Of a DNA stretch of 7,897 nt, positions 1 to 5,991 are shown one piece after another. Source of the DNA: Bacillota bacterium (GTDB taxonomy: Bacteria; Bacillota; Clostridia; Christensenellales; SZUA-584); contig JAEWWC010000027.1 of the NCBI GenBank assembly GCA_023396555.1, positions 1 to 7,897 of the forward strand. Direction: 5' to 3'. Numbering within the stretch: the stretch's first letter is position 1; each line of letters begins with the position of its first letter. A program made the translations under genes and the position numbers. The notes under the pieces were generated by a model. That model saw only the letters and a list, made by a program, of their open reading frames with translations, was not told where the DNA came from and made no database searches.

Positions 1-1
1 T

Positions 2-607
2 TCCGTTATTGTGACGGATTCCGTCACCTCCGCCGGACTCCGTGAGTTCATCGAATCTAAAGGCGGCGTTCATCACCGTTTTAAACGCGGCTATAAGAAC
101 GTCATCAACGAATCAAAGCGTCTGAACGCGGAAGGCCATCCGTCTGCGCTGGCCATCGAGACAAGCGGCCACAGCGCATTGCGTGAAAACCACTTTCTGG
201 ACGACGGTGCGTTCATGATCGTCCGTATACTTATCAAATTCGCGGAGCTGCGCAAACAGGGCAAAACCCTTGCCGATGTGATCGCCGGGTTAAAGGAAGC
301 CGCCGTTTCTGAAGAATCGCGTGCCAAGATCAATACGGAAGGTTTTTCGGCGTATGGCAAGGCTGTTCTTGCGGATCTGGAACGCTTTGTTGCCAGCACA
401 CCCGGGCTTTCGCTGGAAACCCCTAACTTTGAGGGAGTGCGCGTGCTGTTTGATGAAGCCTCCGGAGACGGCTGGGCATTGCTGCGCATGTCGCTGCACG
501 ATCCTGTCATGCCGCTCAACATCGAAAGCAACAGTCAGAACGGGTATCATCAGATTCTCTCCGTCATGAAGACCTTCCTTGGCCAGTACGACAAGCTCTC
601 TTTCTGA
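2..607 (+). CDS. Phosphomannomutase/phosphoglucomutase, C-terminal part (5' end outside window)
   Basis: This enzyme family interconverts hexose 1-phosphates and 6-phosphates in the cytoplasm and feeds nucleotide-sugar and cell-wall precursor synthesis. The reading frame is open to the left edge, so only about 201 C-terminal residues of a protein usually of 450-500 residues are visible. The GTG at 11 lies inside the conserved run VTDSVTS and is not a start. Visible residues 53-57 read ETSGH, the sugar-recognition loop of domain III (E-x-SGH in the family). Just before it are HHRFKRGYKNVINE and after it FLDDGAF, both typical. Residues 162-168 read RMSLHDP, at the place of the domain IV phosphate-binding loop (RxSxTEP in the Pseudomonas-type enzymes). 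The SLHDP variant is one I recall from related Clostridia-type enzymes, so I do not take it as damage. The active-site phosphoserine and metal loop lie upstream of the window. Whether mannose or glucose phosphates are preferred cannot be told from this part. Confidence 0.9.
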   Translation, partial: SVIVTDSVTSAGLREFIESKGGVHHRFKRGYKNVINESKRLNAEGHPSALAIETSGHSALRENHFLDDGAFMIVRILIKFAELRKQGKTLADVIAGLKEAAVSEESRAKINTEGFSAYGKAVLADLERFVASTPGLSLETPNFEGVRVLFDEASGDGWALLRMSLHDPVMPLNIESNSQNGYHQILSVMKTFLGQYDKLSF

Positions 608-622
608 GACTACACCAGACAG

Positions 623-656
623 AAAAGCGCCGGTATATTCGATATCGGCGTTTTTT
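623..656. terminator. Hairpin terminator shared by convergent genes
   Basis: A stem joins AAAAGCGCCGGTAT to ATATCGGCGTTTTTT around the 5-base loop ATTCG, with two G-U pairs in RNA. On the plus strand it ends in six T (651-656), fitting termination of the mutase mRNA 15 bases after its stop. The A-run on the left side gives a shorter U-run (CTTTT) on the minus strand, so it may also end the convergent phosphoesterase transcript, whose stop is at 679. Confidence 0.85.
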
Positions 657-678
657 ATATGCACAAGCGTTTTTCGGA

Positions 679-1563
679 TCAGCCGTTTCCCTTTATATCG
701 ACGACCAAAACCTCGGGCGGATTAAACATGCGTGGAATCAGATCATTAAACGCAAGCCCCCGGCTGACGATCAGCGTCTTGCCACAGATGTCATACCGCC
801 CGCCTGCGTACTTGGGGAACCAGCCCTGATCCGGCGCGAATAGGCCGTTTAGGAGCAGCGGCACGCGTATCTGCCCGCCGTGCGTGTGTCCGGATAGTAT
901 CAGATCGAAACCGTACTGCCGGTAGAGGTCGATCAGCTCCGGGCGGTGCGCCAGCAGCAAGTTGAACACGCCATCGTTCAGATCGGAGAAACGCTGCCGA
1001 AACAGCTCCTCCTCATCGCCCATCGCCTGATAATCCGCATCCTCGGTGTAGTCGAACATATACGGATCGTCTACGCCGCTGATGCATAACCGGACACCGT
1101 TCACTATGATGTCCTCGCTCTCGTTGTCCAGCACCGTGACGCCGTAGCCTTCCATCATGCTTTTGATGTCGTCGTAACCGTCCGACCAATACTCATGATT
1201 GCCGGACACGTAATACGTGGGAGCAACACCCCTGATCCCCTCCAGCAGCAGGCGCGTTCCAGCGTCCGGCTCCTCGTCGTCTGCGATGTCTCCTACCAGT
1301 GCGATGATATCCGGCTGCTGCGCTGTTATCATGTCGATCAGCGGCTGCTGATCCTTACCGTATATGTGGCTGTGCAAATCGGTGACGGCCACGATACGCA
1401 TACTCTGGCCTTCGGGTATCTTGTCAGTATTAACCTCGTATGTTCGAAGCGTCAGCCCGATATAGAACGCCCAAACACAAAGAGCCGCCAGCACAGCAGC
1501 CCATATGGCACGCCGGAGCAGGCGGCGGGTTCGTGTTCTTTTGTCATGTCCGTTTGACTTCAT
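679..1563 (-). CDS. Membrane-anchored calcineurin-like metallophosphoesterase (YkuE/YaeI-like)
   Basis: The protein has 294 residues. A basic N-terminus (KRTRTRRLLRR, 8-18) is followed by one hydrophobic segment at about 19-38, so it should sit in the membrane with the catalytic domain outside. The dinuclear metal-site motifs of the calcineurin-like family are all present and in order: TDLHSH (61-66), GD (91-92), GNHE (121-124), H206 in LLAHRPE, and GHTHGG (225-230). This layout matches the YkuE/YaeI branch. Members described in other bacteria include lipid-linked or nucleotide-sugar phosphodiesterases, but the substrate here cannot be read from sequence. ATG at 1563 is the only reasonable start because an in-frame TAA lies seven codons upstream. 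The nearest ribosome binding site is a weak AGAGG about 14 bases away, so translation may be modest. The gene is separated from rplT by a strong terminator and has its own promoter, so it is probably not part of the ribosomal operon. Confidence 0.88.
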   Translation of the reverse strand: MKSNGHDKRTRTRRLLRRAIWAAVLAALCVWAFYIGLTLRTYEVNTDKIPEGQSMRIVAVTDLHSHIYGKDQQPLIDMITAQQPDIIALVGDIADDEEPDAGTRLLLEGIRGVAPTYYVSGNHEYWSDGYDDIKSMMEGYGVTVLDNESEDIIVNGVRLCISGVDDPYMFDYTEDADYQAMGDEEELFRQRFSDLNDGVFNLLLAHRPELIDLYRQYGFDLILSGHTHGGQIRVPLLLNGLFAPDQGWFPKYAGGRYDICGKTLIVSRGLAFNDLIPRMFNPPEVLVVDIKGNG

Positions 1564-1628
1564 GCAATATACCGCAACCTCTTATTCTTAATCACTACGA
1601 TATTCTTGTATATTTCTTCGGCAGAAAC

Positions 1629-1637
1629 ATTATACCA
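1629..1637 (-). promoter_or_regulatory. Extended -10 promoter for the metallophosphoesterase
   Basis: Read on the minus strand, 1637-1629 is TGG-TATAAT: a perfect -10 hexamer preceded by the TGn extension. No good TTGACA lies 16-18 bases upstream, which is common in extended -10 promoters. Transcription would start near 1622 and give a leader of about 60 bases. It lies directly after the rplT terminator. Confidence 0.65.
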
Positions 1638-1669
1638 TGCTTTGGCAGTCCGTTTCCCCGCTACCATAG

Positions 1670-1707
1670 AAAAAGGCCTTCGCACGGTTTCCATGCAAAG
1701 ACCTTTT
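1670..1707 (-). terminator. Terminator of the infC-rpmI-rplT operon
   Basis: On the minus strand the RNA folds as AAAAGGUCUUUGCAUGG, loop AAA, CCGUGCGAAGGCCUUUU followed by more U. That is about 17 continuous pairs including three G-U pairs, with a U-run at 1674-1670. It begins about 20 bases after the rplT stop. The mirror-side sequence CCTTTTATTT means it could also stop plus-strand read-through. Confidence 0.92.
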
Positions 1708-1727
1708 ATTTGCTGTTTAAGGGCATG

Positions 1728-2087
1728 TTACGCGTTCAAACGCTTCTTCGCCACATCGACCATGCCGGCAAACGCCCTCTTGTCGTTCACGGCCATGTCC
1801 GCCAGTATCTTTCTGTTGACGGAAACGCCGGACTTCTTTAGGCCGTCCATCAGGCGGGAGTAGCTCATACCATTGTTTCTAGCTTCCGCATTAATGCGGG
1901 CGATCCACAGGCTGCGGAAGTCGCGTTTTTTAAGCTTGCGGCCAATGTATGCGTAACGCAGCGAGCGCATCACAGCCGGGTTAGCCGCTCTGAACTGCCG
2001 GGATTTCGCACCGAAATAACCTCTCGCGAGCTTTAATATCTTCTTATGCTTCTTGCGGGCGTTGATAGCCCCTTTCACTCTTGCCAT
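1728..2087 (-). CDS. rplT: 50S ribosomal protein L20
   Basis: The 119-residue product is a full-length L20, which binds 23S rRNA early and is needed to start assembly of the large subunit. The N-terminus MARVKGAINARKKHKKILKLARGYFGAKSRQ is the basic extension that threads into rRNA. The core LRYAYIGRKLKKRDFRSLWIARINA (43-67) and the ending SRLMDGLKKSGVSVNRKILADMA (77-99) are family hallmarks. In Firmicutes, L20 is also the repressor of its own operon: free L20 binds the leader upstream of infC and promotes early termination. A clear AGGAGG lies 8 bases before the ATG. The gene follows rpmI after 21 bases and is the last gene of the operon, ending at a strong hairpin. Confidence 0.98.
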   Translation of the reverse strand: MARVKGAINARKKHKKILKLARGYFGAKSRQFRAANPAVMRSLRYAYIGRKLKKRDFRSLWIARINAEARNNGMSYSRLMDGLKKSGVSVNRKILADMAVNDKRAFAGMVDVAKKRLNA

Positions 2088-2108
2088 TGTCAGTTCCTCC
2101 TGTCGGCT

Positions 2109-2306
2109 CTATTTATAAGGAATAAGCAGTTTGACGTTCTTCGCTTCCACATCAGCAATGAAGGTGCCCTTGCGCAGGTTCCTCTTCCGCTTTGTGGACT
2201 TCTTGTTCAGTATGTGTCTCTTATAGGCTTTCGCCCGTTTGACCTTGCCGCTTTTTGTGAGCGAAAACCTTTTGGCAGCGCCCCTGTGCGTTTTGATTTT
2301 TGGCAT
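2109..2306 (-). CDS. rpmI: 50S ribosomal protein L35
   Basis: This is a short, very basic 65-residue protein of the expected L35 length. It begins MPKIKTHRGAAKRFSLTKSGKVKRAKAYKRHILNKKS, the family signature: MPKxKTHxGAAKRF, then a K-rich helix ending in HxLxKKSxKRKRxLR. It is a structural part of the 50S subunit. A strong AAGGAGG sits 10 bases before the ATG and overlaps the region just after the infC stop (18-base gap), so translation is likely coupled along infC-rpmI-rplT. Confidence 0.97.
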   Translation of the reverse strand: MPKIKTHRGAAKRFSLTKSGKVKRAKAYKRHILNKKSTKRKRNLRKGTFIADVEAKNVKLLIPYK

Positions 2307-2324
2307 TGCTTTTAGTCCTCCTTG

Positions 2325-2837
2325 TTAGTTCTTTGGTGCTAATATCATGAACATACTCCGGCCCTCAAGCTTGGCGCTCTTTTCCATCGCGGCGTCTTCC
2401 TGCACCATGCTGAAAAACAGATCCATCACTTGTCTTCCCTGATCGGTATGTGTCATCTGCCGTCCCCTAAACCGAAGCGACACCTTCACCTTGTCGCCTT
2501 CCTTTAAGAACTTGCTGACGTTTTTCGCCTTCACCTCGAGGTCGTGCTTGTCGATAGTGGCCGACAGGCGCATCTCCTTGAGTGTGATAACGCTTTGGTT
2601 TTTCTTCGCTTCCTTTTGCTTCTTGGCCTGTTCGAAACGGAATTTCCCGTAATCCATGATCTTGCATACGGGCGGCTGTGCGCTGGGCGAGATCTTCACC
2701 AGATCCAGTCCCTTCTCTTCCGCAATATCCATCGCCTCACGCGCAGACATGATGCCGAGCTGAGCGCCATCTTCTCCAACCAGACGGATACTTTTGTCCC
2801 TGATCTGCTCGTTGATCTGTTGTTCGGTCGCGATAAT
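2325..2837 (-). CDS. infC: Translation initiation factor IF-3, AUU start
   Basis: IF-3 binds the 30S subunit, keeps it apart from 50S and checks the start codon-initiator tRNA pairing. From the start chosen here the protein has 170 residues. The N-domain (about 1-75) contains QINEQIRDKSIRLVGEDGAQLGIMS and SAQPPVCKIMDYGKFRFEQ. A lysine-rich linker (71-80) follows, and then the C-domain with GDKVKVSLRFRGRQMTH (114-130) and the ending GRSMFMILAPKN. I start it at ATT (2837-2835) because GGAGGTG (2847-2841) lies 3-5 bases upstream, whereas the nearest ATG (2849) contains that Shine-Dalgarno sequence and has none of its own. ATC at 2834 is the adjacent alternative. A TTG at 2897 would extend the frame by 20 residues with no similarity to IF-3 and falls within the leader. 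AUU starts on infC are known in E. coli and let IF-3 repress its own translation. Confidence 0.95.
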   Translation of the reverse strand: MIATEQQINEQIRDKSIRLVGEDGAQLGIMSAREAMDIAEEKGLDLVKISPSAQPPVCKIMDYGKFRFEQAKKQKEAKKNQSVITLKEMRLSATIDKHDLEVKAKNVSKFLKEGDKVKVSLRFRGRQMTHTDQGRQVMDLFFSMVQEDAAMEKSAKLEGRSMFMILAPKN

Positions 2838-2847
2838 AAACACCTCC
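2835..2847 (-). promoter_or_regulatory. infC ribosome binding site plus AUU start codon
   Basis: Reading down the minus strand, GGAGG (2847-2843) extends to GGAGGTG, a seven-base match to the 16S rRNA tail. It is followed by TTT and then ATT (2837-2835). The 5-base gap from GGAGG is within the normal range. This site decides the start of infC: the upstream ATG at 2849 shares its last base with the first base of GGAGG, so it cannot use it. Confidence 0.8.
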
Positions 2848-2899
2848 ATAATTCTCGCATACACAGCACTTATTTGGAAACGCCTGCGTTCAGGCAAAC

Positions 2900-2923
2900 A
2901 AAAAACGGGCCAAATACCCGTTT
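2900..2923 (-). terminator. Regulated internal terminator (attenuator) before infC
   Basis: On the minus strand AAACGGG (2923-2917), loop TATTTGG and CCCGTTT (2909-2903) form a perfect 7-pair stem running into six T (2905-2900 read as TTTTTG, with the stem sharing three). It ends about 63 bases before the infC start codon, so it must be bypassed for the operon to be expressed. Its left arm is the target of the antiterminator sequence at 2984-2977. Confidence 0.85.
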
Positions 2924-3000
2924 ATCATCTTAAAAAAGACGCTTACCGTGCCTAGCATGACTGGCCGACAGGTGAGAAACGGGTGTTTCCACTTTCAAGC
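2900..3000 (-). ncRNA. L20-type leader (cis-regulatory attenuator of infC-rpmI-rplT)
   Basis: The region between the consensus promoter and infC is a structured leader of about 160 bases. Near the predicted 5' end GCUU (3000-2997) can pair with AAGC (2944-2941) and close a multi-helix element. Inside it is the hairpin GUGGAAAC-ACCC-GUUUC-U-CAC (2992-2972, one bulged U) and then CCUGUCGGCC...GGC. ACCCGUUU from the hairpin (2984-2977) is perfectly complementary, over 8 bases, to AAACGGGU (2923-2916), the left arm of the terminator at 2900-2923. The two pairings exclude each other. In Firmicutes, L20 binding to this kind of leader, through a structure resembling its 23S rRNA site, is known to cause termination. 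A further small hairpin (GCCTG/CAGGC, 2895-2882) sits between the terminator and infC. The assignment rests on position and fold, not on a covariance-model search. Confidence 0.75.
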
Positions 3001-3006
3001 AAATGA

Positions 3007-3035
3007 ATGATACCATATTCAGCTGTGTTTGTCAA
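3007..3035 (-). promoter_or_regulatory. SigA-type promoter of the infC operon
   Basis: On the minus strand TTGACA (3035-3030) and TATCAT (3012-3007) are separated by exactly 17 bases: a perfect -35 and a 5/6 -10. Transcription would begin around 3000 (G). The -35 box contains the TGA stop codon (3034-3032) of the upstream flavoprotein gene, so the two units abut without any spacer and no terminator is visible between them. Confidence 0.9.
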
Positions 3036-4243
3036 CAGCTTGATCCGGCCAAAAAGCCCGTGGAAAAAGCAATTTGAAGATTGTATCCGCCCGTCAATGC
3101 GTCAACGTCGATCATCTCTCCGGCAAAGTATAGCCCCGGACAAATGCGGCTCTGCATCGTGGACGGGTCGATCTGCTTGATGGACACGCCGCCGCGCGTG
3201 ATCACCGCCTCCTCGATCGGCCGCTTAGCCTTAATCGCAAGCCGTAGGCCTTTCAGCGTACCGACCAGGCGCGCGCGCTGCTCTTTGGTCAGGCTGTTCA
3301 CCTTAAGCTCCGGGTCGATGCCGCTCACCGAGCAGAAATACGGTATCATACTGGAGGGCAGAAGTCCGCCCAGCATGTTCGCGAAGTTCTTATTGGGCGC
3401 TTCGCTGATGTCGCGGACCACGCGCTTGTCCAGCGTCTTCTCATCCAGCGCCGGCTTTAAGTCGATGGTCGCGTTATATTCCCCCGCGTCCTTCACGTAA
3501 GCGCTGGCCGATAGCACCAGTGGCCCCGATATGCCGGTGTGCGTGAACAGCATTTCCCCCTGCTGCTGATACAATCTGCGTTTGCCGGTCATGAGCGTCA
3601 GCGATACGTTTTTAAGCGTCAGCCCCGCTAGCTCGCGCACGTCCTCCACAGTATCCAACCCAACCAGTGAGGCCGACGCGGGCGATACGCTGTGGCCCGC
3701 GTCCTTCGCGAACGCGTAGCCGTCACCCGTGGAGCCGGTGGACGGATACGACAACCCGCCTGTCGCGAGTATCACGCTTTCGAACCGCAGCTCTTTGCCG
3801 TCTACCCGCACCCCGGAGATACGTCCGTCCTCCAGCAGCAAACTCTGCACGGCGGCATTCAGCGCAAGCCTCACGCCCGCATTATTCACAGCGCGCGTCA
3901 GCGCTTTGGTCACGTCGCTCGCCTTATCGGATTCGGGGAATACCCGCCCGCCACGCTCCGTTTTGGTTGTAAGGCCAAAGCGGCTCAGCAACTCAAGCAG
4001 TGCCTTATTGTCCAGCGTATAGAAGGCGCTGTATAAAAAGGCGCCGTTGGTGACGACGCTTTCAAAGAAATCCTCTATCGGCGCGGCGTTGGTAACATTG
4101 CAGCGCCCTTTTCCCGTCAGATACAGCTTCTTGCCCAGTTTGGCATTCTTCTCAAACAACGTGACGCTGTGGCCTTTGGTGGCCGCCGCGTACGCTGCCA
4201 TCATGCCGGCGGGCCCGCCGCCCACCACGCAAACTTCACTCAT
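3032..4243 (-). CDS. YhiN/HI0933-family FAD-dependent oxidoreductase
   Basis: This is a full-length 403-residue member of the HI0933/YhiN flavoprotein family, which includes proteins labelled aminoacetone oxidase-like and BaiN. The N-terminus has the FAD-binding Rossmann motif VVGGGPAG (6-13) with E31 at the end of the second strand, where it binds the ribose. Family motifs follow: GKGRCNVTN (44-52), GGRVFPESDKASDV (98-111), ILATGG-S-P-TGSTGDGY (158-176), FTHTGISGP (233-241), TRGGV (349-353), and GLYFAGEMIDVDALTGGYNLQIAFSTG (370-396), which closes the FAD site. No signal peptide is present, so it is cytoplasmic. Its ATG overlaps the TGA of the upstream RpiR regulator as ATGA, so the two are translationally coupled. 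The substrate is not established for most of the family. BaiN has been linked to bile acid reduction in a gut Clostridium, but nothing here tests that. Confidence 0.9.
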   Translation of the reverse strand: MSEVCVVGGGPAGMMAAYAAATKGHSVTLFEKNAKLGKKLYLTGKGRCNVTNAAPIEDFFESVVTNGAFLYSAFYTLDNKALLELLSRFGLTTKTERGGRVFPESDKASDVTKALTRAVNNAGVRLALNAAVQSLLLEDGRISGVRVDGKELRFESVILATGGLSYPSTGSTGDGYAFAKDAGHSVSPASASLVGLDTVEDVRELAGLTLKNVSLTLMTGKRRLYQQQGEMLFTHTGISGPLVLSASAYVKDAGEYNATIDLKPALDEKTLDKRVVRDISEAPNKNFANMLGGLLPSSMIPYFCSVSGIDPELKVNSLTKEQRARLVGTLKGLRLAIKAKRPIEEAVITRGGVSIKQIDPSTMQSRICPGLYFAGEMIDVDALTGGYNLQIAFSTGFLAGSSC

Positions 4244-5109
4244 TTATGCTCTTCCTTGCCCGTATAGACATCATGCTTGCGCCACAGATCCTCCAGCATC
4301 TCGAAGTTCTGGCGCAGCCCGTCCTTCTTGCGCATGCCCACCAGGAGCACCAGCGTATTGATGACGCTCAAAGGGACCACCAGCGAGTCCACGAACAGGT
4401 TCATGTCCGAGTTGACGAACAGGCTGTCGTCCGCCATTGCGGCCAGCGGCGACATCTCGTTGTCCGTGATCGCGATCACCTTCGCGCCGTTGTTTTTGGC
4501 GAAGCTCGCACCATCCACCGTGCGCGACGAATAGCGCGGGAAGCTGATCGAGATGACGAGGTCCCCCTTGGCAGCGTGCATCAGTTGTCCAAATATGTCT
4601 CCGCCGATGCTGGACGTCACCAAGCTGGTGTTGCTGACGATATAGTTCAGGTAATACCAGAAGAACTGCGCCAGCGGTGCGCTGGAACGCAGTCCCATAA
4701 TGTACACGTGATTGGCGGACAGTATGCTGTCAGCCACCTTTTGCACCATCGTATAGTCCAGCACCTCGCGTATATGCCGCAGGCTGGTGATGTCGTTCCT
4801 GAGCGACCACTTGACCAGTTCTTCTTCCGTCATGTCGCTGCCGAGGCCCATGCGTTGCACGTTGGTCAGTCTTGTGCGTATCAGTTCCTGCAGCTTCTTC
4901 TGCAGCTCTGGATAGCCGTCAAAACCCAGAGCGCACGCGAAGCGCACAACGGTGGATTCGCTGACGCCCACCGTATCACCCAGCCTTGACGCCGTGATGA
5001 AGGCAGCGGTATCGTAATGGTCAATGATATATGACGCAATGGCTCGATGGCCTTTGCTCATAGTATTTTGTCGTTCTTTGATGACCTTGATGATATCGTT
5101 TCCTTGCAT
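4240..5109 (-). CDS. MurR/RpiR-family transcriptional regulator
   Basis: The 289-residue product has the two-domain layout of the RpiR family. An N-terminal helix-turn-helix domain (about 1-75) contains TASRLGDTVGVSESTVVRFACALGFDGYPELQKKL (39-73), in which SESTVVRF is the recognition helix. A C-terminal SIS sugar-phosphate-binding domain (about 115-265) includes VYIMGLRSSAPLAQFF and DLVISISFPRYSSRT (183-197). Members bind a phosphosugar and control genes for its use. The start is ATG at 5109, because GGGGGA (5121-5116) lies 6 bases upstream. A GTG at 5136 in the same frame would add nine residues but has no such site. The neighbouring gene is a flavoprotein, not a sugar gene, so its regulon cannot be guessed from context. 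It could control its own operon or sugar genes elsewhere. Confidence 0.92.
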   Translation of the reverse strand: MQGNDIIKVIKERQNTMSKGHRAIASYIIDHYDTAAFITASRLGDTVGVSESTVVRFACALGFDGYPELQKKLQELIRTRLTNVQRMGLGSDMTEEELVKWSLRNDITSLRHIREVLDYTMVQKVADSILSANHVYIMGLRSSAPLAQFFWYYLNYIVSNTSLVTSSIGGDIFGQLMHAAKGDLVISISFPRYSSRTVDGASFAKNNGAKVIAITDNEMSPLAAMADDSLFVNSDMNLFVDSLVVPLSVINTLVLLVGMRKKDGLRQNFEMLEDLWRKHDVYTGKEEHK

Positions 5110-5141
5110 TTTTAATCCCCCAATATGCAATAACACGACTT

Positions 5142-5170
5142 ATTCTATCATCATTTTACCATTAATGCAA
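5142..5170 (-). promoter_or_regulatory. Possible promoter for the RpiR-flavoprotein pair
   Basis: On the minus strand TTGCAT (5170-5165) and TAGAAT (5147-5142) are 17 bases apart, a 3/6 and a 5/6 match. An overlapping alternative is TGG-TAAAAT (5161-5153), an extended -10. The area is AT-rich and overlaps the surE stop codon (5162-5164). No terminator is visible after surE, so read-through from surE is an equally good explanation for expression of this pair. Confidence 0.35.
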
Positions 5171-5932
5171 TTTTATTTTTTCAATCCTGCATGCGAGGGC
5201 ATCCAGTTTGTCACCCGCCGTCAGATCATATCTTATGGGTACGATGGATGCATAACCGCGCCGGAGCAAGCTTACATCCGTTTCTTCTTCTGTTTCATCC
5301 TCCAGAAGATTTCCCGCCATCCATATGTACTGGTGCCCTCGGGGATCGTTTCGGACATCCATCTTATCCTCATAAACCAACTTCCCTTGGCGCGCCGCCC
5401 TTATTCCCTTTATCTGCTCCATCGGAAGGTCCGGCACATTCAGGTTGTGCAGCACACCGTCGCTGTCAAAGGGAAGCCCGCTCTCGATCACGCACGCAGC
5501 CACCTCCGCAGCTACGTCCATGTGCTGTGGATAATACGAACCGATGGATACAGCCAGCGCGCGGTAACCCATGATCACCGCGTCCAGCGCCGCCGCCACC
5601 GTGCCCGAGTATATTATATCCGACCCCATATTGTGACCGTGATTGATACCCGATACCACCAGATCGACCTGTTTCTCCATCACATGGTTTACGCCCACCT
5701 TCGTGCAGTCCACCGGCTGGCCGTCCACCACAAAGCAGCGTATACCTTCGAGGCCCGCCGGCTCCGTCTTGATGATGCGTAGCGGCCTATATATCGTAAT
5801 GGAATGGGATGTGGCGCTCTTCTCGGAATCCGGCGCCACCACCGTCACATCGTGTTCCTGCGCCAGCCGCGAGGCCAACGCCCGTATCCCTTTCGCGTGT
5901 ATGCCGTCGTCATTCACTACCAGTATGCGCAT
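5162..5932 (-). CDS. surE: 5'/3'-nucleotidase SurE
   Basis: SurE is a metal-dependent phosphatase that removes the phosphate from nucleoside 5'- and 3'-monophosphates and is often tied to stationary-phase survival. The 256 residues match the usual length. The four expected metal ligands are present: D8 and D9 in VVNDDG, S39 in VAPDSEKSATSHS, and N97 in SGINHGHNMGSDIIYSGTVAAA, which is the family signature. VVDGQPVDC (68-76) is also typical. No signal peptide is present, so it is cytoplasmic. The ATG at 5932 has AGGAGG 5 bases upstream. It has its own consensus promoter and lies 59 bases after the S11 homologue. The RpiR gene follows after about 50 bases without an obvious terminator, so the three downstream genes may be partly co-transcribed. 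Confidence 0.95.
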   Translation of the reverse strand: MRILVVNDDGIHAKGIRALASRLAQEHDVTVVAPDSEKSATSHSITIYRPLRIIKTEPAGLEGIRCFVVDGQPVDCTKVGVNHVMEKQVDLVVSGINHGHNMGSDIIYSGTVAAALDAVIMGYRALAVSIGSYYPQHMDVAAEVAACVIESGLPFDSDGVLHNLNVPDLPMEQIKGIRAARQGKLVYEDKMDVRNDPRGHQYIWMAGNLLEDETEEETDVSLLRRGYASIVPIRYDLTAGDKLDALACRIEKIKLH

Positions 5933-5937
5933 ATCAT

Positions 5938-5967
5938 CCTCCTGTTTCGCTGTTATTGTACAGGAGG
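5938..5967 (-). repeat. Perfect 8-base inverted repeat covering the surE Shine-Dalgarno
   Basis: On the minus strand CCTCCTGT (5967-5960) and ACAGGAGG (5945-5938) are exact reverse complements separated by 14 bases. The right arm contains the AGGAGG ribosome binding site of surE and the left arm overlaps the edge of its -10 box. In RNA made from the local promoter (start near 5948) the left arm is absent and the site is free. In RNA reading through from upstream both arms are present and could fold. Confidence 0.7.
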
Positions 5968-5984
5968 CTTCCCCGGCCTGTCAA
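5955..5984 (-). promoter_or_regulatory. SigA-type promoter of surE
   Basis: On the minus strand TTGACA (5984-5979) and TACAAT (5960-5955) are separated by 18 bases: a perfect -35 and a 5/6 -10. The expected start is near 5948, giving a 5' leader of only about 16 bases that begins just ahead of the AGGAGG. Confidence 0.75.
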
Positions 5985-5991
5985 CGCCACG

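Noticed and set aside
2046..2315. Small plus-strand open frame over rpmI
   Set aside because: It is antisense to an unmistakable L35 gene and has no features of its own.
2838..2897. N-terminal extension of IF-3 starting from TTG (2897) or ATG (2849)
   Set aside because: The extension lies in the leader and Shine-Dalgarno region, has no similarity to IF-3, and its ATG overlaps the GGAGG that serves the ATT start.
4246..4989. A 247-codon open frame on the plus strand antisense to the RpiR gene
   Set aside because: It is the shadow of a GC-rich coding gene: rich in H, R and Q, with no domain pattern and no ribosome binding site. The minus-strand frame is a clear RpiR protein.
5024..5782. A 252-codon open frame on the plus strand antisense to surE
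   Set aside because: Composition (many H, R, Y) is typical of a reverse-strand shadow, and SurE on the minus strand has all its catalytic residues.
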